From Aquidulcibacter sp. (GTDB lineage: Bacteria; Pseudomonadota; Alphaproteobacteria; Caulobacterales; Aquidulcibacteraceae), in the NCBI RefSeq assembly GCF_020253525.1, contig NZ_JADCBK010000134.1, forward strand, positions 1 through 38,284: DNA of 38,284 nt. Reading direction: 5' to 3'. Under the pieces are notes generated by a model, which saw nothing but the letters and a program-made list of their open reading frames with translations, did no database searches and was not told the DNA's origin. Made by a program: the position numbers and the translations under genes. How positions within the stretch are numbered: the first letter of the stretch is position 1; every line of letters begins with the position of its first letter. Of the stretch, positions 13,815 to 22,287 are shown one piece after another.

Positions 13815-16121
13815 TTAGCCCCCGAACTTCGCGCGCAGGGTCAAACCGACATAACGGTCTGCATCGCGTGGGATCAGATAACGCAACGCGCCACCTGGGC
13901 CACCCGGCGTGATCAGCGACGCATATTTTTCGTCGGTCAGGTTCTTGATGTTCAAGGTCAAGCGATAGCGGTCTTGCTTGTCGCTGATACCAATCGCCGC
14001 GTCGACGATGGTGGTCTCAGGAATGCGCAGCAAGGGGTTTTCGCCAATGTCCGAGAATTGATCGCTGCTGTAAGAAACCTGGCCATTCAAGTGAATGATG
14101 CCAGGGATCGAAGCAGGTTCCCACTCATAATTCGCGCCCAGGGAAGCCTTCAGGCGAGGCGACAGGGCCAAGCGCTCACCACGGCGGGCGGACGACAGAA
14201 CCAAGTTTGCATCGCGGAATTCTTCGATCTGGGCATCGGTGACAGCCAAACCGCCATTGATGGTCAGGCCACCATCGGTGCGGATCAACCAGTCGAGTTC
14301 AAGACCCGTGGTCGACACATTACCAGCATTGGTCAAACGCGTAATGACCACACCGTTCAAAGTGTCGAAGTTGTTGGCTTGGAAGTTTTCATAAACGGCG
14401 CGGAAGACGGCGAAGTTTACGATGAAGCGATTATCCAAGAAGGCCGTCTTCACGCCACCTTCAGTCGAATCCACGGTTTCTGGCGCAATCGCGTTCAAAC
14501 CGGTTGGGTTCATGTTGAAGAAGACGTTGTAGGCGGGGCCTTTATAGCCGCGCGACTGGGTCACATAGAAGTTGATGTCGTCGGTGGCTTGGTACTTCAG
14601 GCCCAATTTACCCGAAACATTATCTTCCTTGGTGTTGCCTTTGAAGCCGCTGGTGTCATTGCGCAAACCAGGCAGACCACCCACAGGGGCGGGGATGCGG
14701 TTGTGGTAATAGCTCAGCTTGTCTTGGGTAACACGAACGCCGCCGACGATGGACAGACGCTCGGTCGCCTTATAGCTGCCGTCAGCGAACAAAGCGACGT
14801 TACGCGATTCAGAGCCAAAGTTCGCGCTCGAGAAAGCGGTCACAAAGGTGGAAACACCGGTTGCGGTCGAGCACGGACGCTGGCCCGTGGTGTCGATGGC
14901 CAAGGTCGAAGCGGTGCAGACGGTCACGTCACGACGGAAGTCACGCTCGGTTTCGGCATTGGCGAAATAAGCACCAACCACATATTCCAAAGGCTTGCCT
15001 GCGGGCGAGGTCAAGCGCAATTCTTGGCTGAAGGTGGTCGAGGTCTGGGGGCCATCGTCATGCAATTGGGCAAAGCCGTTGCCAACATAGGCGGCTGGAC
15101 GGTCCAACCAATCGCCTTCACGGACTTCCCGGTTGTCCCAGCCGCGGTAAGCGGTGATGGAGGTGATGGTAAAGTCGCCAGCATCCCAATCAGCTTGGGC
15201 CGAAATGCCCCAAGATTCTTCTTCGGTACGGGTGACGAGATTGTTGCGCACGGCGCGGGTTTCATCGCCCGCAAAAGTGATGCCGGGCAGAAGCGACAAA
15301 AGGGCTGCTGCGTTTGCGCCGGTGGGTGCTGTGCCAATGACTTCGCCGCAGCAATTGTCGTCTGCTTTGCGATAATCGCCGATCAAGCGCACTTTCAGGC
15401 TTTCAGAGGCATCGATATCCAAAATGCCGCGAACGCCATAACGCTCATAACCGTTGATTTTGCCGCCGGTGGTCAGATTGGTGATGTTGCCATCATAGGA
15501 GCCACCAAACACGGTAACGCGCGAACGCACGCTGTCGCTGAACGGCATGTCGACCGAGGCGCGCAGCTTATATTCATTGCCATCGTTCGCGGTCAGTTGG
15601 ATGTCGCCGCTATGGACGCGGCCTGGGCTGTTCGAGATGATGTTGACCACACCGGCAGAGGAGTTCTTGCCGAACAAAGTGCCTTGTGGGCCGCGCAACA
15701 CTTCGATGCGCTGAATGTCAGACAAGTCACCGAAAGCTTCCCCGGCACGTGCCAAAACAACACCGTCCAAAACCACAGCGACGCTGGGCTCTGCTGCGAT
15801 CGAGAAGTTGATGGTGCCGACGCCGCGCAGGAATAGCGAGGAGTTCAGATTGGTGCCGCCCTTACGGAAGTTCAGGGTCGGGATTTGGGTTTGCACGCTT
15901 TCGATGTTGTAGCCACCTGCGCGCGCGATTTGCTCGCCCCCGATGACCGAAACAGCTGCTGCCACTTCTTGCACGTTCTGAACGCGCTTTTGAGCCGTCA
16001 CGATAATGACTTCAGCGCCTTCATCGGCTTTTGCTTCAGTAGATGCTTGCGCAAAGGCGCTTGTGCCCATGGCAAAGAAAAGTGTGGCCGCCGCAGCAGA
16101 CCCAAGTAAAAGATGACGCAT
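13815..16121 (-). CDS. TonB-dependent outer-membrane receptor
   Basis: A 768-residue receptor that actively imports a ligand too large or too scarce for porins. A signal peptide of about 25 residues ends at AFA-QA. A TonB box follows (EVIIVTAQKR), then a plug domain (about 50-160) with VLRGPQGTLFGKNSSAGVVNI, then a 22-strand barrel region ending in YVGLTLRAKFGG. Most barrels end in Phe; here two Gly follow it. SD GAGGGG sits 5 nt before the ATG. It is the first gene of the unit with ssuACB, an organisation that suggests a sulfonate- or sulfate-ester-type ligand instead of a siderophore. Divergent from the HMG-CoA-lyase-like gene. Confidence 0.92.
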   Translation of the reverse strand: MRHLLLGSAAAATLFFAMGTSAFAQASTEAKADEGAEVIIVTAQKRVQNVQEVAAAVSVIGGEQIARAGGYNIESVQTQIPTLNFRKGGTNLNSSLFLRGVGTINFSIAAEPSVAVVLDGVVLARAGEAFGDLSDIQRIEVLRGPQGTLFGKNSSAGVVNIISNSPGRVHSGDIQLTANDGNEYKLRASVDMPFSDSVRSRVTVFGGSYDGNITNLTTGGKINGYERYGVRGILDIDASESLKVRLIGDYRKADDNCCGEVIGTAPTGANAAALLSLLPGITFAGDETRAVRNNLVTRTEEESWGISAQADWDAGDFTITSITAYRGWDNREVREGDWLDRPAAYVGNGFAQLHDDGPQTSTTFSQELRLTSPAGKPLEYVVGAYFANAETERDFRRDVTVCTASTLAIDTTGQRPCSTATGVSTFVTAFSSANFGSESRNVALFADGSYKATERLSIVGGVRVTQDKLSYYHNRIPAPVGGLPGLRNDTSGFKGNTKEDNVSGKLGLKYQATDDINFYVTQSRGYKGPAYNVFFNMNPTGLNAIAPETVDSTEGGVKTAFLDNRFIVNFAVFRAVYENFQANNFDTLNGVVITRLTNAGNVSTTGLELDWLIRTDGGLTINGGLAVTDAQIEEFRDANLVLSSARRGERLALSPRLKASLGANYEWEPASIPGIIHLNGQVSYSSDQFSDIGENPLLRIPETTIVDAAIGISDKQDRYRLTLNIKNLTDEKYASLITPGGPGGALRYLIPRDADRYVGLTLRAKFGG

Positions 16122-16321
16122 TTTATCCCCTCAGTGATGACGGATCTCTAAGTATCCTTCGATTGACTTCAAAATCACGTTCTCGTCGTGAAAAGCAAGT
16201 AGGGTGAGTGCGCGAAGCCGACGAATTGAACCGCGGGTGCTATTCTCGCAACACTTTGACCTTATACCCTTTCTCTTAGGCCATGTGGGCAGATTGCCCA
16301 AGTAGCGCAGCTAACCATAGA

Positions 16322-16359
16322 CCTAAGCAATGCTTAGGCTTAGTTTGGTCGGCCTAAGC
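16322..16359. promoter_or_regulatory. Repeated CCTAAGC/GCTTAGG operator-like motif
   Basis: In the tonB/lyase divergent spacer, CCTAAGC (16322-16328) and GCTTAGG (16332-16338) form a perfect inverted repeat around AAT. CCTAAGC occurs again at 16353-16359, and the core CTTAGG lies at 16275-16280. Four copies of one core within 85 bp look like binding sites for a dimeric regulator acting on one or both divergent genes. The rest of the spacer (16122-16321) shows no gene. Confidence 0.5.
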
Positions 16360-16386
16360 CAGATGATGCGCCATGGGGTCCTGTTG

Positions 16387-17295
16387 ATGAATAGCGTTGA
16401 AATTGTTGAGGTTGGTGCGCGAGACGGGTTGCAGAACGAGCCGGACATTCTGCCGACGGAGCAAAAGGTGGCTTTGATCCAGGCTGCCATTGCGGCAGGC
16501 GTGCGCCGGATTGAGACCGCAAGCTTTGTTAATCCGCGCCGTGTCCCCCAGATGGCCGACGCAGAGGCGGTGATGGCGGCTTTGCCCGACACCGATCAGG
16601 TGACTTATATCGGCCTTGTGCTGAATGAACGCGGGGCAGAACGTGCGCTTCTAACGCGCGTGCATGAATTGGGTGCCGTTGCTGTGGCGAGCGACAGCTT
16701 TGCCATGCGTAACCAAGGCCAAACCAGTGCGGAAAGCATTCAAGTGGCCAATGCAATTGTCACCATGGCCAAGGCGGCGGGCCGGTCTGGGCAAGTGACG
16801 ATCTCTGCGGCCTTCGGCTGCCCGTTTGAAGGCGAAGTAGACCCCGACCATGTGGTGGCCATGGCTGAGGCCTTGGCCAAAGCTGGTCCACGCGAGATTG
16901 GTCTTGCCGATACGATTGGCGTTGCCGTGCCCCGTCAGGTGAAGGCCTTGGTCAGCCGCGTTCAGGCCGTGGTCGGCGATATTCCCATTCGCGCGCATTT
17001 TCATAATACCCGCAATACGGGCCTCGCCAATGCGTGGGCGGCCTTTGAGGCAGGGGCAAAAACTCTCGATTCCAGTTTGGGCGGGCTGGGCGGTTGCCCG
17101 TTTGCGCCTAAAGCCACCGGCAATATCCCGACCGAGGACTTACTCTATTTGCTGCATCGGTCTGGCGTCGCCACCGGCATTGACCTCGATGCCATGATTG
17201 AAGCGGGGCAGTGGTTGACGGGCGTGATGGGCAGGCCTTTGCCGTCCATGGTCACCAAGGCTGGCAATTTCCCACCCCAAACCGCTGTCGCGTGA
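16387..17295 (+). CDS. Hydroxymethylglutaryl-CoA lyase-like enzyme
   Basis: A 302-residue HMGL-like (DRE-TIM family) aldol lyase that classically splits HMG-CoA into acetoacetate and acetyl-CoA. The N-terminal EVGARDGLQNE has the metal Asp; metal-binding histidines are in RAHFHNTRNTG; the catalytic Cys is in GLGGCPFAPKATGN, which ends with the metal Asn. The start is ATG 16387. An in-frame ATG at 16330 falls inside an operator-like inverted repeat and would add residues unlike the family. HNTRNTG replaces the HDTYGQ seen in leucine-pathway lyases, so a related 3-hydroxy-3-methylacyl-CoA may be the substrate. It is followed 8 bp later by a CoA-transferase that could activate that acid. Confidence 0.85.
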   Translation: MNSVEIVEVGARDGLQNEPDILPTEQKVALIQAAIAAGVRRIETASFVNPRRVPQMADAEAVMAALPDTDQVTYIGLVLNERGAERALLTRVHELGAVAVASDSFAMRNQGQTSAESIQVANAIVTMAKAAGRSGQVTISAAFGCPFEGEVDPDHVVAMAEALAKAGPREIGLADTIGVAVPRQVKALVSRVQAVVGDIPIRAHFHNTRNTGLANAWAAFEAGAKTLDSSLGGLGGCPFAPKATGNIPTEDLLYLLHRSGVATGIDLDAMIEAGQWLTGVMGRPLPSMVTKAGNFPPQTAVA

Positions 17296-17303
17296 GGAAT
17301 CCG

Positions 17304-18503
17304 ATGTCGGAAGCAACTGGCCCCCTTAAAGGTTTGCGGGTGATCGAATTGGGTGTTCTGCTTGCCGGGCCCTTTTGCGGACAAATTTTGGGCGATCTCG
17401 GCGCCGAAGTGATCAAGGTCGAGCCCCCCGGCCAAGGCGACCCTCTGCGCGAATGGGGCACGGTCAAAAAGGATGGCCATGGGGTTTGGTTCCCCATTGT
17501 TGCCCGCAACAAGAAGTGCATCACGCTGGATTTGCGGCAGGAAGCCGGTCAGGCCGTCTTGAAGGATCTGGTCAAGGAGGCGGACTTTCTCCTTGAGAAT
17601 TTCCGCCCCGGAACTTTGGAAAAATGGGGTCTGGGCTATGACGTTTTATCCGCCCTCAATCCCGGCCTCATCATGATCCGCGTGTCCGGCTATGGCCAGA
17701 CAGGGCCCAATAGTCCCAAGGCAGGCTATGCCAGTGTTGGCGAGGCGATGGGTGGCTTGCGCTATGTGATGGGCGAACCTGACCGGATGCCGTCGCGGGC
17801 CGGCATTTCGATTGGCGACAGTCTGGCCGCCACCTATGCCGCCATTGGGGCTTTGGCGGCCCTTGAGCATAGACGCAATACAGGCCGCGGCCAGATCGTC
17901 GATTCGGCGATTTATGAGGCCTGCTTTGCCATGATGGAAAGCCTTGTGCCAGACTATCATTTTGGCGGCTATATCCGGGAACGGACAGGCTCTTTCCTGC
18001 CCAAAATCGCGCCGTCGAACATCTATCCAGCCAGCGACGGCATGCTGATCCTTGCCGCCAATCAAGATACGGTGTGGCGGCGCTTGGCCGAAGCCATGGG
18101 CCAGCCCGAACTGGCCGATGATCCGCGCTTTTTGACCCATGTCGCCCGTGGCGAAAACCAAGCAGAACTCGACGCCTTGGTCAGCGCTTGGACCCTGAAC
18201 ATGACCTGCACGGAATTAGAGGCGGTCTGCGAGGCCTATGGCGTGCCCTGTGGCCGCATCTATCGTGCGCCCGACATGTTGGCCGACCCCCATTTCGCTG
18301 CGCGTGAAGCGATTGTGACGGTGGAACATCCGGCCCTCGGGCCATTCCCCATGCCGAATGTCTTCCCCAAGCTGTCCAGCACACCAGGCAATGTGCGTTG
18401 GACGGGGCCAGAGCTTGGCAGCCATACCCGCGAAGTCCTTGCTGATCTCTTGGGCTATGATGGGGATAAGATCGCAGCGCTTAAGGGCGCAGGCGTGATC
18501 TAA
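17304..18503 (+). CDS. Family III (CaiB/BaiF) acyl-CoA transferase
   Basis: A 399-residue enzyme that moves CoA between carboxylic acids through an aspartyl-CoA anhydride route. The N-terminus has [18 protein letters not shown] and AEVIKVEPP, typical of CaiB/BaiF. Asp172 in [13 protein letters not shown] aligns with catalytic Asp169 of formyl-CoA transferase. ATG 17304, just after the lyase stop, is used instead of in-frame starts inside the lyase gene. Pairing with an HMG-CoA-lyase-like gene suggests activation of a hydroxy-dicarboxylic acid and then its cleavage. The donor and acceptor acids are not readable. The stop overlaps the converging ruvB stop by 4 bp. Confidence 0.87.
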   Translation: MSEATGPLKGLRVIELGVLLAGPFCGQILGDLGAEVIKVEPPGQGDPLREWGTVKKDGHGVWFPIVARNKKCITLDLRQEAGQAVLKDLVKEADFLLENFRPGTLEKWGLGYDVLSALNPGLIMIRVSGYGQTGPNSPKAGYASVGEAMGGLRYVMGEPDRMPSRAGISIGDSLAATYAAIGALAALEHRRNTGRGQIVDSAIYEACFAMMESLVPDYHFGGYIRERTGSFLPKIAPSNIYPASDGMLILAANQDTVWRRLAEAMGQPELADDPRFLTHVARGENQAELDALVSAWTLNMTCTELEAVCEAYGVPCGRIYRAPDMLADPHFAAREAIVTVEHPALGPFPMPNVFPKLSSTPGNVRWTGPELGSHTREVLADLLGYDGDKIAALKGAGVI

Positions 18504-19555
18504 CGCGCTGAATCGTCAAACAAGCCAGGTTGCGGTGGCGCTTTTGGTTCCGGCAGGCCGAAGAGCTGATAGGCCCGCGCGGCAGCAACCCGGCCACGCG
18601 GCGTGCGCATGATAAAGCCCTGCTGCATCAGATAGGGTTCAATCACATCTTCCACCCCGTCGCGGGCTTCAGAAATGGCCGCCGCCAAGGTCTCCACGCC
18701 TACGGGACCCCCGCCATAGGTCTCAACCAAGGCCCGCAAATAGCGGCGGTCGAGCATGTCGAGGCCGTCTGGATCAATGTCGAGGCGGGCAAGGCCATGG
18801 GCTGCGGTCTGGGCGTCCAAGGGGCTGCCCAAAGCATCGGCAAAGTCGCGGACGCGCCGCAACAAGCGCACCGCAATGCGGGGCGTACCACGCGCACGGC
18901 GCGCAATCTCGGTCGCCCCATCCGGCGTCAGTGGTGCACCCAATTTGCCAGCCGCGCGCCGCAAGATCACCTCCAGATCGGCCACGCTATAAAAATCGAG
19001 GCGGGAGACGATGCCAAATCGGTCGCGCAGCGGCGTGGATAACAGGCCCGCCCGCGTTGTCGCGCCCACCAAAGTAAACGGCGACAGATCAATGCGGATC
19101 GACCGGGCGGAGGGGCCTTCGCCAATGACGAGGTCGAGGGCGTAATCTTCCATGGCCGGGTAGAGAATTTCTTCAACCGCAGCCGGCAGACGGTGGATTT
19201 CGTCGATGAACAGCACATCGCGCGGCTCAAGATTGGTCAAAAGGGCTGCCAGATCGCCCGCCTTGGCGATCACGGGCCCCGATGTCGTCTTGAGGTTTAC
19301 GCCCAATTCGCGGGCGGTAATCTGAGCTAAAGTTGTCTTGCCCAAGCCCGGCGGGCCAAACAACAACAAATGATCCATGGCATCGCCGCGCCCTTTGGCG
19401 GCGCGGACAAAGATTTCAAGATTGGCTTTAAGTTCTGTCTGGCCGACAAATTCGTCAAAGCCAGAAGGGCGCAGCGCACGGTCTAACGTGTCGCCCACGC
19501 GCAATTCCGACGAGATCAGGCGTTCCCCGCTCAGGCCATCTTCGGGCTGGTTCAT
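18500..19555 (-). CDS. ruvB: Holliday junction helicase motor RuvB
   Basis: A 351-residue AAA+ ATPase that drives branch migration with RuvA. It has Walker [10 protein letters not shown] (Lys73), Walker B FIDEIH (Asp118-Glu119), sensor and arginine-finger regions (VGATTRAG and LRDRFG), and a C-terminal winged helix with [17 protein letters not shown]. The length is typical. The start overlaps the ruvA stop as ATGA, making the last gene of ruvCAB. The operon has a LexA-type box in front of ruvC, so SOS induction is likely. Confidence 0.97.
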   Translation of the reverse strand: MNQPEDGLSGERLISSELRVGDTLDRALRPSGFDEFVGQTELKANLEIFVRAAKGRGDAMDHLLLFGPPGLGKTTLAQITARELGVNLKTTSGPVIAKAGDLAALLTNLEPRDVLFIDEIHRLPAAVEEILYPAMEDYALDLVIGEGPSARSIRIDLSPFTLVGATTRAGLLSTPLRDRFGIVSRLDFYSVADLEVILRRAAGKLGAPLTPDGATEIARRARGTPRIAVRLLRRVRDFADALGSPLDAQTAAHGLARLDIDPDGLDMLDRRYLRALVETYGGGPVGVETLAAAISEARDGVEDVIEPYLMQQGFIMRTPRGRVAAARAYQLFGLPEPKAPPQPGLFDDSAR

Positions 19556-20211
19556 CGGCCAATCTCCTTCAAGGCTGCCTTCACCAGCGCCCCCACACTG
19601 GCCTCCTCACCAAGGCTGCGGCTGGCTTGGGCCACGGCGCGCAAGGCCTCGGGTTGGGCAATGCCGAGGTTGAGAAGGGCTGAAATGGCTTGTGAGCGGT
19701 CGGCCAAGGCAGGGCCTTCTTGAGCCTGTGTGGTCTGGGCTTGGGGTTCGGCTGAAACCGGCGCACCGCCTTCACTAAAGCCAGAGGTTCCCGTTTGCCC
19801 CATCAGACTGGCTGGCGGTGGGCGGCCTTTCAGCTCGGTAGCGATGCGGGCGGCAAGCTTTGGGCCGACGCCATTGGCGCGCGCAATGCTGACCTTATCT
19901 TCAAGGGCTGCGGCCTCCATCAATTGATTGGGCGAAAGAACGTCCAAAATCGACAGCGCCACTTTGGCCCCAACGCCGCTAATCTCTTGTAATTTGGCAA
20001 ACCAAGCCCGCTCGGCGTCAGACAAAAAGCCATAAAGCTTCAATGAGTCTTCGCGCACTTGCGTCTCGATGAAGACATGAACCGCAGCCCCTTGGCCGAG
20101 GCGTGACAAGGTGCGTGTTCCGGCAAAAACCAAATAGCCGACACCCCCGACTTCGATCAAAGCGCGATCCTCGCCGGTTGCGGCGACTATGCCTTTCAGC
20201 GAGCCTATCAT
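19552..20211 (-). CDS. ruvA: Holliday junction-binding protein RuvA
   Basis: A 219-residue protein that forms the tetramer holding four-way junctions and loads RuvB. Domain I (about 1-63) begins [10 protein letters not shown]; domain II has the helix-hairpin-helix motifs [13 protein letters not shown] and [16 protein letters not shown]. An Ala/Gln/Pro-rich flexible linker (about 135-175) leads to domain III, which contacts RuvB (SALLNLGI, then [12 protein letters not shown]). ATGA overlaps join it to ruvC and ruvB. Confidence 0.96.
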   Translation of the reverse strand: MIGSLKGIVAATGEDRALIEVGGVGYLVFAGTRTLSRLGQGAAVHVFIETQVREDSLKLYGFLSDAERAWFAKLQEISGVGAKVALSILDVLSPNQLMEAAALEDKVSIARANGVGPKLAARIATELKGRPPPASLMGQTGTSGFSEGGAPVSAEPQAQTTQAQEGPALADRSQAISALLNLGIAQPEALRAVAQASRSLGEEASVGALVKAALKEIGR

Positions 20212-20720
20212 CCTTTGGCAGCCATTAAGTGGTTGCTGGGGCTGCGCCGCTCTGCCGCATGGCAGATGGCGGCGGCCAATGCATCGGCGGCATCGGCAGA
20301 AACCGCACCCGATTGCGGCAAGAGACGGCGAACCATAAAGGCCACTTGGTCCTTTTCGGCCCCGCCCGTTCCGACAAGCGCTTTTTTGATATGGCGGGTT
20401 GCATATTCCGTTACGGCCACATGATGTTGCGCCAGAACCGACAGGGTCGCGCCACGGGCGTGGCCGAGCAATAAGGCCGATTGCGCATTCTTCGCCATGA
20501 ACACCTCTTCAACCGCTGCTTCGGTCGGGTTGTAGAAATCAAGCACGTCTTTGATGCCGCTGGCAAGCGCGCCCAAACGCTCTGTCAAAGGCAGCTTTGT
20601 AGCCGGTGCGATCACACCATGGGCGACCCATGAAATGCGGGCACCTTCGCACGCAATGACGCCCCAGCCGGTGCGCTGAAGGCCGGGATCAATGCCAAGA
20701 AGGATCGTTTGAAGTGACAT
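20208..20720 (-). CDS. ruvC: Holliday junction resolvase RuvC
   Basis: A 170-residue RNase H-fold endonuclease that cuts Holliday junctions symmetrically. The start at ATG 20720 gives MSLQTILLGIDPG, the usual N-terminus; an upstream in-frame start at 20762 would place coding over the likely promoter. The four metal ligands are visible as Asp11, Glu71 (VEEVFMAKN), Asp143 and Asp146 (DAADALA). It is the first gene of ruvCAB, with a promoter and LexA-type box 45-75 bp upstream. Confidence 0.96.
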   Translation of the reverse strand: MSLQTILLGIDPGLQRTGWGVIACEGARISWVAHGVIAPATKLPLTERLGALASGIKDVLDFYNPTEAAVEEVFMAKNAQSALLLGHARGATLSVLAQHHVAVTEYATRHIKKALVGTGGAEKDQVAFMVRRLLPQSGAVSADAADALAAAICHAAERRSPSNHLMAAKG

Positions 20721-20765
20721 GTTTTTCGTTCCGTAAAGCGAATCGCAGCCTTCGTGCACCACGGC

Positions 20766-20794
20766 ACCTTAACAGAACATAACCAGAACGACAA
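20766..20794 (-). promoter_or_regulatory. ruvCAB promoter with embedded LexA (SOS) box
   Basis: On the minus strand, GTTC-TGGTTAT-GTTC (20775-20789) exactly matches the GTTC-N7-GTTC operator of alphaproteobacterial LexA. It lies in the 17-bp spacer of a plausible promoter, TTGTCG (20789-20794) and TAAGGT (20766-20771), about 45 bp before the ruvC ATG. LexA bound here would block RNA polymerase, and cleavage during SOS would release it. No footprint can be shown from sequence alone. Confidence 0.78.
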
Positions 20795-20801
20795 AGGGAT
20801 G

Positions 20802-21647
20802 CTATTTTTTCTTCAACAGCATCACCTCAATCCGCCCGTCGCTGGCGCGCCACGTCTGATGGATGTCAAAACCTGCAACTTCTTGGGCGAGTGTTTCGGT
20901 GGTAAATTGTTGCGCGGCACCCATGGCCAGCCAGTCGCCAAGCTTAAAGCCACAGCCTGCATCCTGCCACTGGATACTGGCATCTTTCTGGGCCACAGCC
21001 CCAAACTGAACCCGTTGACTGGTCGCCTGATGGAAGACGCGGGCTTCAAAGCCGTGGCTTTTGCCCAATCGGGTTAAGCAGGTGCGCACCAAGGATTGGC
21101 CAAATTCCTGATAGGCGGCTTCGACCATTGCGGCATCTTGGGCCAGTTCGATTGTGACCAGCAGGAAGTCATCGCTCTTCAGCGTAAGTGAAGCGCCGTG
21201 AAACAGCTCCTTTCGCTCCCCCGCCGTCAAAAAGCCCAATCCGCCGCCAGAGATCATGGCGAGTGTCGTGCCTGACCCAATCGCCGGTAAGTCCCAATTT
21301 GCCGGCGTGGCACTTGCCGGTGCCACGCTAATTTCTGCGGTCGTGGCTTTGGCTTGCAGGGTATCGAAGATCCGTGGGTCGATCTCGCGATTCATCAAGA
21401 CAATCGCCTTTGGCCGTTCCAATGTCGCCAAAGTCTGGGCGGTCCGCAAACCCGTAAATGGGCCGCAGTCGATCAGCCGGGCAGCAGGCCCAACCAAGGT
21501 AGCGATGTGCGGCAGGATACGATCAAGGACTTCGCGCTCTGCCCGCTCGACATGGGAAGCAGGGTTATCCAGCCCGAGTGCAATCGCGAAACTTCGTTCG
21601 CCAGCCAGCAGACCCTGTTGGTGGTGCCGGACCAAATCTTCAAACAT
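20802..21647 (-). CDS. EgtD-like (histidine-specific methyltransferase type) protein, putative
   Basis: A 281-residue protein that I relate to the SAM-dependent Methyltransf_33/EgtD fold with moderate confidence. Supporting patterns are LIDCGPFTGLRTAQTL at the SAM-loop position, ISGGGLGFLTAGER (compare GSTIGNF), LLVTIELAQD, and a C-terminal WRASDGRIEVMLLKK that resembles EgtD ends. The SAM loop departs from the ELGSGTSxK norm, so activity or substrate may differ from histidine trimethylation. No EgtB or other ergothioneine gene is in the window. It lies 37 bp after nadD on the same strand and ends before the ruvC promoter. It may instead be a general methyltransferase. Confidence 0.5.
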   Translation of the reverse strand: MFEDLVRHHQQGLLAGERSFAIALGLDNPASHVERAEREVLDRILPHIATLVGPAARLIDCGPFTGLRTAQTLATLERPKAIVLMNREIDPRIFDTLQAKATTAEISVAPASATPANWDLPAIGSGTTLAMISGGGLGFLTAGERKELFHGASLTLKSDDFLLVTIELAQDAAMVEAAYQEFGQSLVRTCLTRLGKSHGFEARVFHQATSQRVQFGAVAQKDASIQWQDAGCGFKLGDWLAMGAAQQFTTETLAQEVAGFDIHQTWRASDGRIEVMLLKKK

Positions 21648-21684
21648 GGACTCACAAACCTCAGGGAATAATCTTCAAACTAAC

Positions 21685-22287
21685 TCACGCGGCGGACAGA
21701 CCAGCACCACTTGCCCGAAGCGCTGTGGAGGATAGGGGATTCCAACGGGCGGGTATATAGACCCAAGCCGGTGGTACAGCACTTGGACAGGCCATGGCAT
21801 TGACCAAGTTCAGGCGTGCGTGGGGAAAACGTTGCGCCAACCGCCCCAGTCGCGCACGCGGTCCAGCCCCTGGGCGCGACACGACACAGATCGGCACCAA
21901 GCGTGCAATATCCTGCCAGCCGCGCCAGCGCTCAAACCCGCTTAGATTATCGGCCCCCATCAGCCAGACGAAATGCACGCCGGGATAACGTCGTTTTAGG
22001 GCCCGAAGCGTGTCGATGGTGAATTGGGTTTTAAGGCGGGTCTCAATATCGGTGACAATATTGTGGGGCCCTCGCGCCACACTTCGCGCAGAGGCGAGCC
22101 TGCGTTCCAAGGGTGTGGATTTCGGCTTTAGCGGGTTTTGCGGCGAGACCAGCCACCAGACACACGTCAGTCCCAGCCGGGCACGGGCTGTCTCGGCCAC
22201 ATGGGCATGGCCAGAATGGGCAGGATCAAAAGAACCACCGAGGAGCCCGACCTTCATCCCTCGCGGCGCCTGTAGCGCGTATCGCAT
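21685..22287 (-). CDS. nadD: Nicotinate-nucleotide adenylyltransferase NadD
   Basis: A 200-residue nucleotidyltransferase that adenylates nicotinate mononucleotide to deamido-NAD. The signature GLLGGSFDPAHSGH carries the HxGH motif (His24-His27), and the C-terminal NPLSSTALRA is the variant ISSTxxR loop that binds ATP phosphates. Start 22287 adds ten residues before MKVGLLGG, as many alphaproteobacterial NadDs have; ATG 22257 is possible. The usual downstream rsfS is absent here and an EgtD-like gene takes its place. Confidence 0.93.
   Translation of the reverse strand: MRYALQAPRGMKVGLLGGSFDPAHSGHAHVAETARARLGLTCVWWLVSPQNPLKPKSTPLERRLASARSVARGPHNIVTDIETRLKTQFTIDTLRALKRRYPGVHFVWLMGADNLSGFERWRGWQDIARLVPICVVSRPGAGPRARLGRLAQRFPHARLNLVNAMACPSAVPPAWVYIPARWNPLSSTALRASGAGLSAA

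Noticed and set aside
13707-15836. A 709-codon open frame on the plus strand antisense to the TonB receptor
   Set aside because: The opposite strand encodes a clear TonB receptor with signal peptide, plug and barrel. The antisense translation shows no recognisable domain and is a by-product of codon use.
17211-17303. Longer CoA-transferase start inside the lyase gene
   Set aside because: Family N-terminus begins a few residues after ATG 17304, and the extension is antisense-like and unrelated.
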